64,000 bases of DNA from Linnemannia schmuckeri (lineage: Eukaryota > Mortierellomycota > Mortierellomycetes > Mortierellales > Mortierellaceae), in the NCBI GenBank assembly GCA_029449235.1, contig JANATG010000001.1, positions 1,612,001-1,676,000 of the forward strand. Direction: 5' to 3'. Within the stretch, counting starts at the first letter, position 1; the number at the start of each line of letters is the position of its first letter. Shown here in pieces: positions 59,590-64,000 of this stretch. The position numbers were made by a program, and so were the translations under genes. Under the pieces are notes generated by a model. That model saw only the letters and a list, made by a program, of their open reading frames with translations, was not told where the DNA came from and searched no databases.

Positions 59590-62500
59590 ATGTCGAATGA
59601 ACAACAGAACACACTCAACAGAAGACCCTCAATACATTCCTCCTCCGCAAGGAGCCGCCTCTCCCGCCAGTTCTCAACTCTCGAGATCGAAGTAGAGTAC
59701 ATCAGCACAAACCAGCAGAGTCAACCCCTAACACTCACAGAGCCATCCGCTGCCGTTCGCAACAATCTTCACCCTCGCGACTCTTCCCATCCCGAACTCA
59801 ACAAGGTTATTGAAGAAGAGGAGGAGGAGGAGGGGGAAGAAGACGAAAACAACACCACAACCCCAGCCGACAATGACACGGATACAGGCGCGGGGGTGGG
59901 CGTTGGATCCTACGCTCCAAACGTTCGCCTCCCCTTTCGGCAATATCCAGCCACCATGTCCCGTCCGCGCGCCGTTCGTCCCTCTTCACAACTCTACTTT
60001 CAGCAACAGCAACAACAACCATGGCTACCACACCAGTTCTCAGACCAGTCAGCAAGGCATGAGTCTGCCTCTCGCCGCTCCATTCCTTCAAACCATTCAA
60101 GTCGCTACGGTACCAGCGGGTCTGGTCATGTTGTCGGAGGACACAGTGTCCACACCTCCATTTCACATAGTGAATATATTCAGTCGTCGCAAATACTCCA
60201 TGACGAAACGCCTGCATTGTCCTCGTCAGGTTCTCAGACGGATGAGGATGACGACGAAGTTCATTCGCCAGTGGAATGTCTCGACGTGCTGGACGATGAT
60301 GGCGAGGGTGACGTCGAAAGGGAGGGAGCTCGCACTCCGGCTGGCAGACAAAGCGAGGGCGAGGGTGCACACAAGCCCATTCCATTACGCATTGACCATC
60401 GCCCGCTAGAGGTCGAGACGGAGACACCAGAGGTCCTCAAACGAGAACGTACCCGTATTCTGGAGCGGACCGTCGTCAGCTACCGCCAGATCGACTTTGC
60501 CGACATTTCAAAGATCCAGCGACTGAAGCGAGGTGGATACGGCGAGATACACACCGCCGAATGGTCTCGCCTCTCTGTTGTCCTCAAGCGGTCTCTGCCC
60601 GATAATGTCAAAGGAGCAGAGGAATTCGAGCATGAAGTAAGCTATCATGTTCATGATCTTTTTGCTCCTTTCTGCCCCCTCCACTTTTTTGGTGTACTTT
60701 CTCGCAACCATGCATTCCCCTCCCCCTCTCCATCAATTACTATTTCGCCCCCGCACGCACGCACGCACGCACACACGCACAACTGCAATAACAAACACAC
60801 ACAGGCCTATCCATAGGTTTGTACTTTTTGGAAGTGAGCGTGGACGGACGGTGCAATTATTAATAGACAAGGGACAAGGGAGAAAGGACCAACACAAAAA
60901 TTTGCCTTCCCCTTCTGACCTTTTTTTTCTCTGCTGGCTAATTGCATCATGCATTATAGTTGGAAATTCTAAAGCGGGTTCACGACTACGACTTTATTGT
61001 TCCCTTTTACGGAGTCACCATCGACCCAGTCGACAACGTCCGGTGTATCGTCATGAAGCATTGCACGCTCGGCAACCTGGTCACTTTTCTGGAAAATAAT
61101 CATGACAGCTTGACCTGGTCAGAACGCTACCGCATCTCGATTGAGATCACCAAGGGACTCGAATTCTTGCACAAGTCAGGATTCCATCACCGCGACCTTC
61201 ACAGTGGCAACATCCTTCTCGATGACAAAAAGACGGCCATGATCTGCGACTTTGGGCTGAGTCGAGAGTCGAACAAGGGACAGACAAGTGATCTCGGAGC
61301 AACCGTAGGCGTAGCACCTTTCTTGGCACCAGAGAGGTTTCCTCTTAAAAGACCTGTTTACACAGCCTCCTGCGATATTTACAGTCTGGGCGTTATCTTT
61401 TGGCACATCTCTTCGGGAAAAATTCCGTTTGTGAAGCGGCTACGGGATCCACAGCTTCTTCATGAGCTAAGAGATGGACACCGCGAACAGCTAGTCGAAG
61501 GCACACCGTGGGAGTACCAGGAGTTGATTGTCAAGTGCTGGGACAAAGAACCGGCATTGCGTCTTCAGATTGATGTCGTTATTGGAGTCTTGCAGACCCT
61601 GATCGCCAAACCGGCTGAACCTCTGCCACATCACCCACGAGGCTTTGTTGTCCCCAGTGACAGCAACTCAGCCGCTCTGCCTGTCCCTCCAGAACTGGAT
61701 GCGCGCATGGCAAGTCTGGAGAGGGCTTCTAGTGCACTTAACAGAATGGTTTTTGATATCCAGGATCCCATGATGAAGGATACCGTGAACTTTATTGAAC
61801 GTACGTTTTTTGGATGTTTGTAGCCATTGGTATTAATTTTGTATGCATGGTTTTCTTAACTGCAGAGACCAGGTGAAGTAGAATACTAACCAAAGAGTAC
61901 CATTGCATTTATTTATGGTTTCTAGATTCACGGGAAGCATTCAGGAACCAAGGTCAACCAGTGCAGCCTTACTCACCATCAAACCCACCCAAAACACCCA
62001 TCTATCTTTGTCCGCTTGTTGGAGACCTTGCAGGATTCCAATACTATCTTTCACGGAGCGGACCCGACCACAACCCCATCAACGAATCCAGTCCGCAGAC
62101 CGGCGACACGGCACTTCACCTGGCATGTCTCTTTCTGGAATCCCCCCTGGCGACGATTAAGGTACTTGTTGAGTTGGGTGCGGACATCAACCTGGAAAAC
62201 CTGCAGGGTTATACACCTGTGACGATCCTTGTCTCCTCCAATACCCAGCACTGTTATGAGGCACTCAAGTTCTTTGTCATGCGTGGAGCTCGGATCCCGG
62301 CCTATATCCGGAACCCGATCACCCCCCTGAATAGCGCTCAACTTTATGCGCTCCATGTTGTGAACGAGTCCCGACAGATTCCTTACCATGATAATAGTAA
62401 CCCAGTGATGGCGCAGGCGCAACAGCAGCAGCAACTATTATTCCAGCAGCAACAACAGCAGCAGGGCAAGCGTCGATTCTCGCGCCAAAGGCTGTCGTAC

Positions 62501-63475
62501 CAGAATCAGAATGTATATCAGGAGCGTGGCGGACGAAGAGTTGACCGGATGATTGCTCAGGGGCGCCCATTGATTCATGTCGTGGCAGCGATGCAGGAGG
62601 ACTATTGGATCTTGGATTGCCTTTGTGAAGCAGGGCTGGATCCGGCCATGTCGTTTGGAGGCGAGACGGCATTGGTGGCGGCGGCGGCGCATTTGAGGAT
62701 TAAGAACGTCGAGTGGCTGCTTAACCATGATCTCGACATCAGCTCTGAGGCTGGAGTGCAGCGTGCGATCCGGGTTGTCAAGCTGTTGCACCAGCAGGGC
62801 TCGGCCGGTCGAGGAGGAGGAGGCCATGGACGGTCTGCCAGTGCTTCGGCTGCGGCAGTATTGGGCGGGGATGGTGGTCGAGGTTCGAATGACTACCATC
62901 TCCCGTACAGTTCTGCCTCAAAGGAATATCTGGAGAACATTAGCGATTTGGGCAAGTACAGCTGGGCGGGTGTTGCGTATGGAGAGGCCGACCGGATCAG
63001 TAAGGATATGGTCAAGCCTGTGCTCAGTCTTCTGGAGCAGTGGACTGGAAGTCGCCGTATCGCGAACCGGAAGGAGGTTGCTACGAAGTTGAAGGTCATG
63101 TATGGAGCCACCATGGACCCGTTTGCTGTTACCCAGGGCGGCGAGCCCATGGCTTCGTCGGTTTCGTTGGCTAGCACCAATAGTGCCAACAGTGCTGGTA
63201 GTCAAGGGCACCCCTACCCATACCAGTTCCAACATCAGTACCATCAGCAGCAACAAGTGCAACAGCAACAACAGCAACAGCAACAACAGCAACAGCAAGT
63301 ACAGCAACAGCAACAACAAGTGCAACAGCAACAGCAACAACAGCAGCAACATCGGACGAGCATGCAGCGGACCGTGTCCCCTGGTAACACTTTGCGAGGA
63401 TCAAAATCACTCCGCAAGAACCAACGGCATCTGATTGACCAAGCGTTGAGCGAGCGGCCAGGTCGCTTTTGGTAG
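59590..63475 (+). CDS. Protein kinase with C-terminal ankyrin repeats
   Basis: Exons 59590-60636, 60960-61800 and 61926-63475 give 1,145 residues. Residues 1-300 are disordered, with acidic and Gln runs. The kinase domain (about 308-570) looks complete: Gly-loop RGGYGEIHTAEW near 314, Lys333 in VVLKRS, an alpha-C Glu, HHRDLHSGNILL with Asp428, DFG at 446 and APE at 472-474. HRDLHSGN and the WDKEPALR-like end suggest a tyrosine-kinase-like group Ser/Thr kinase. Exon 3 holds ankyrin-like repeats (TGDTALHLACLFLESP, LVELGADINLENLQGYTPV, later LDPAMSFGGETALVAAAA), interrupted by polyGln, ending in a 40-residue Gln/Val tract and a basic tail. Intron 61801-61925 has a perfect TACTAAC. Substrates unknown; ankyrins probably mediate target binding. 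Confidence 0.85.
60754..60781 (+). repeat. ACGC microsatellite in kinase intron 1
   Basis: Short (ACGC)n/(AC)n tract within the 323-nt intron 60637-60959. Confidence 0.8.
63241..63351 (+). repeat. CAA/CAG tract encoding polyGln with Val spacers
   Basis: Mixed CAA and CAG codons encode Gln runs broken three times by Val (GTG or GTA), near the C-terminus of the kinase-ankyrin protein. Codon mixing suggests the tract is selected or stabilised at protein level. Confidence 0.9.
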
Positions 63476-63653
63476 ATCTTCTCCCTCTTTTCACTCTCAC
63501 TCATCACATATTAGCTCATTTCCACCATTTACTCATTCATACCTTATACCCCCCTCTCCTCCCTCATACCATCATTTGCATTTAAAAAAAATTGAAGTAA
63601 AAAACGAAAAATTTTTTGTATTTCATCAGCTTGAATTCAGATATTTTCACTAT

Positions 63654-64000
63654 TTACATGGCGCCTCCTCCTCCAACGCCTCCCATGATAATCTGGGTAC
63701 CCTGTCGAAGACGCTCCAAAAGATCATCGATCTGTCGTTGACGCTCTCCCTTCCGGTTTCTGTTGCCACTGTTAGTGTTACCATGGCGCTCCGAGGAGGG
63801 ATCGCGGACCTTGGGTCCCTCAAAAAGAGTTTGCTGCCCGACAATCGTCAACTCGTCATCATCCAGACGCTTCCAGGTATCGACTCTGTCACCGTTTTTG
63901 AGGATCTCAAACACGCGAGACCGTCTGTAGATCGAACCTCGGCCGTACGAGCCGTAACCCAGGCCTCCGCCAAAGCAAAGTTCGATTCCGCGATGGTCCA
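63654..64000 (-). CDS. Unrecognised protein, C-terminal part
   Basis: Open frame running in from the right edge to a TAA at 63654-63656, 115 codons visible with no start. It begins with a Gly/Tyr-rich block (FGGGLGYGSYGRGSIYRRSR), continues VFEILKNGDRVDTWKRLDDD and TIVGQQTLFEGPKVRDPSSE, has a basic Asn/Arg linker and a helix IDDLLERLRQG, and ends in a Gly-rich tail. I do not recognise the family. It is convergent with the kinase gene, with 178 nt between stops. Confidence 0.55.
   Translation of the reverse strand, partial: DHRGIELCFGGGLGYGSYGRGSIYRRSRVFEILKNGDRVDTWKRLDDDELTIVGQQTLFEGPKVRDPSSERHGNTNSGNRNRKGERQRQIDDLLERLRQGTQIIMGGVGGGGAM

Overview
This 64 kb window is nuclear DNA from a filamentous fungus. 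Genes are broken by short GT-AG introns (mostly 80-500 nt) with CTAAC-like branch points. The products are eukaryotic and fungal (Zn2Cys6 and MATA-type HMG factors, coronin, a Urb1 ribosome-assembly factor, mitochondrial ATP synthase delta, a small secreted double-psi beta-barrel protein). Long A/T homopolymers, CT-rich leaders and CAA/CAG-rich regulator genes, together with the gene set, suggest an early-diverging lineage such as Mortierellaceae. That placement is inference; no rRNA or other marker is present to test it. I see no transposon, tRNA, rRNA, prophage or CRISPR.

Layout, left to right. Positions 1-10.3 kb hold three minus-strand genes: a large URB1/NPA1 homologue (3' end off the left edge), an F-box protein and the mitochondrial ATP synthase delta subunit. 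From 10.6 to 27.1 kb a plus-strand block carries a class II DAHP synthase, two tandem arrestin-fold paralogues with shared exon structure, a PX-BAR sorting nexin, a Zn2Cys6/Q-rich transcription factor and a YML020W-like alpha/beta hydrolase. From 27.3 to 43.3 kb lie an RS/K-rich nuclear-type protein (minus), a beta-hydroxyacid dehydrogenase (plus), a secreted barwin/expansin-like protein (plus), an HMG-box factor (minus), coronin (minus) and a possible tubby-like protein (minus). A 7 kb stretch (43.3-50.3 kb) has no supportable gene. From 50.3 kb to the end lie a Gag1-clamp protein (minus), a Lines-like protein (plus), a GATA factor (minus), a kinase-ankyrin fusion (plus) and the 3' end of an unrecognised gene (minus).

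The window is not one pathway. Common themes are nutrient and trafficking control (arrestins with PY motifs, a Gag1-type TORC1-regulator domain, sorting nexin, coronin) and regulators with long, low-complexity upstream regions. Exon models were derived by joining reading frames at GT-AG (one GC-AG) sites and checking phase; each complete model closes in frame. No transcript data were available. The most interesting signals are: a 33-nt frame-neutral microexon carrying half of the GATA zinc finger; a 60-nt AAT microsatellite inside the branch-point-to-acceptor interval of the sorting nexin; three overlapping ATGs in three frames at the start of the Lines-like gene; a 41-nt GC-AG intron in URB1; and a kinase-ankyrin architecture.
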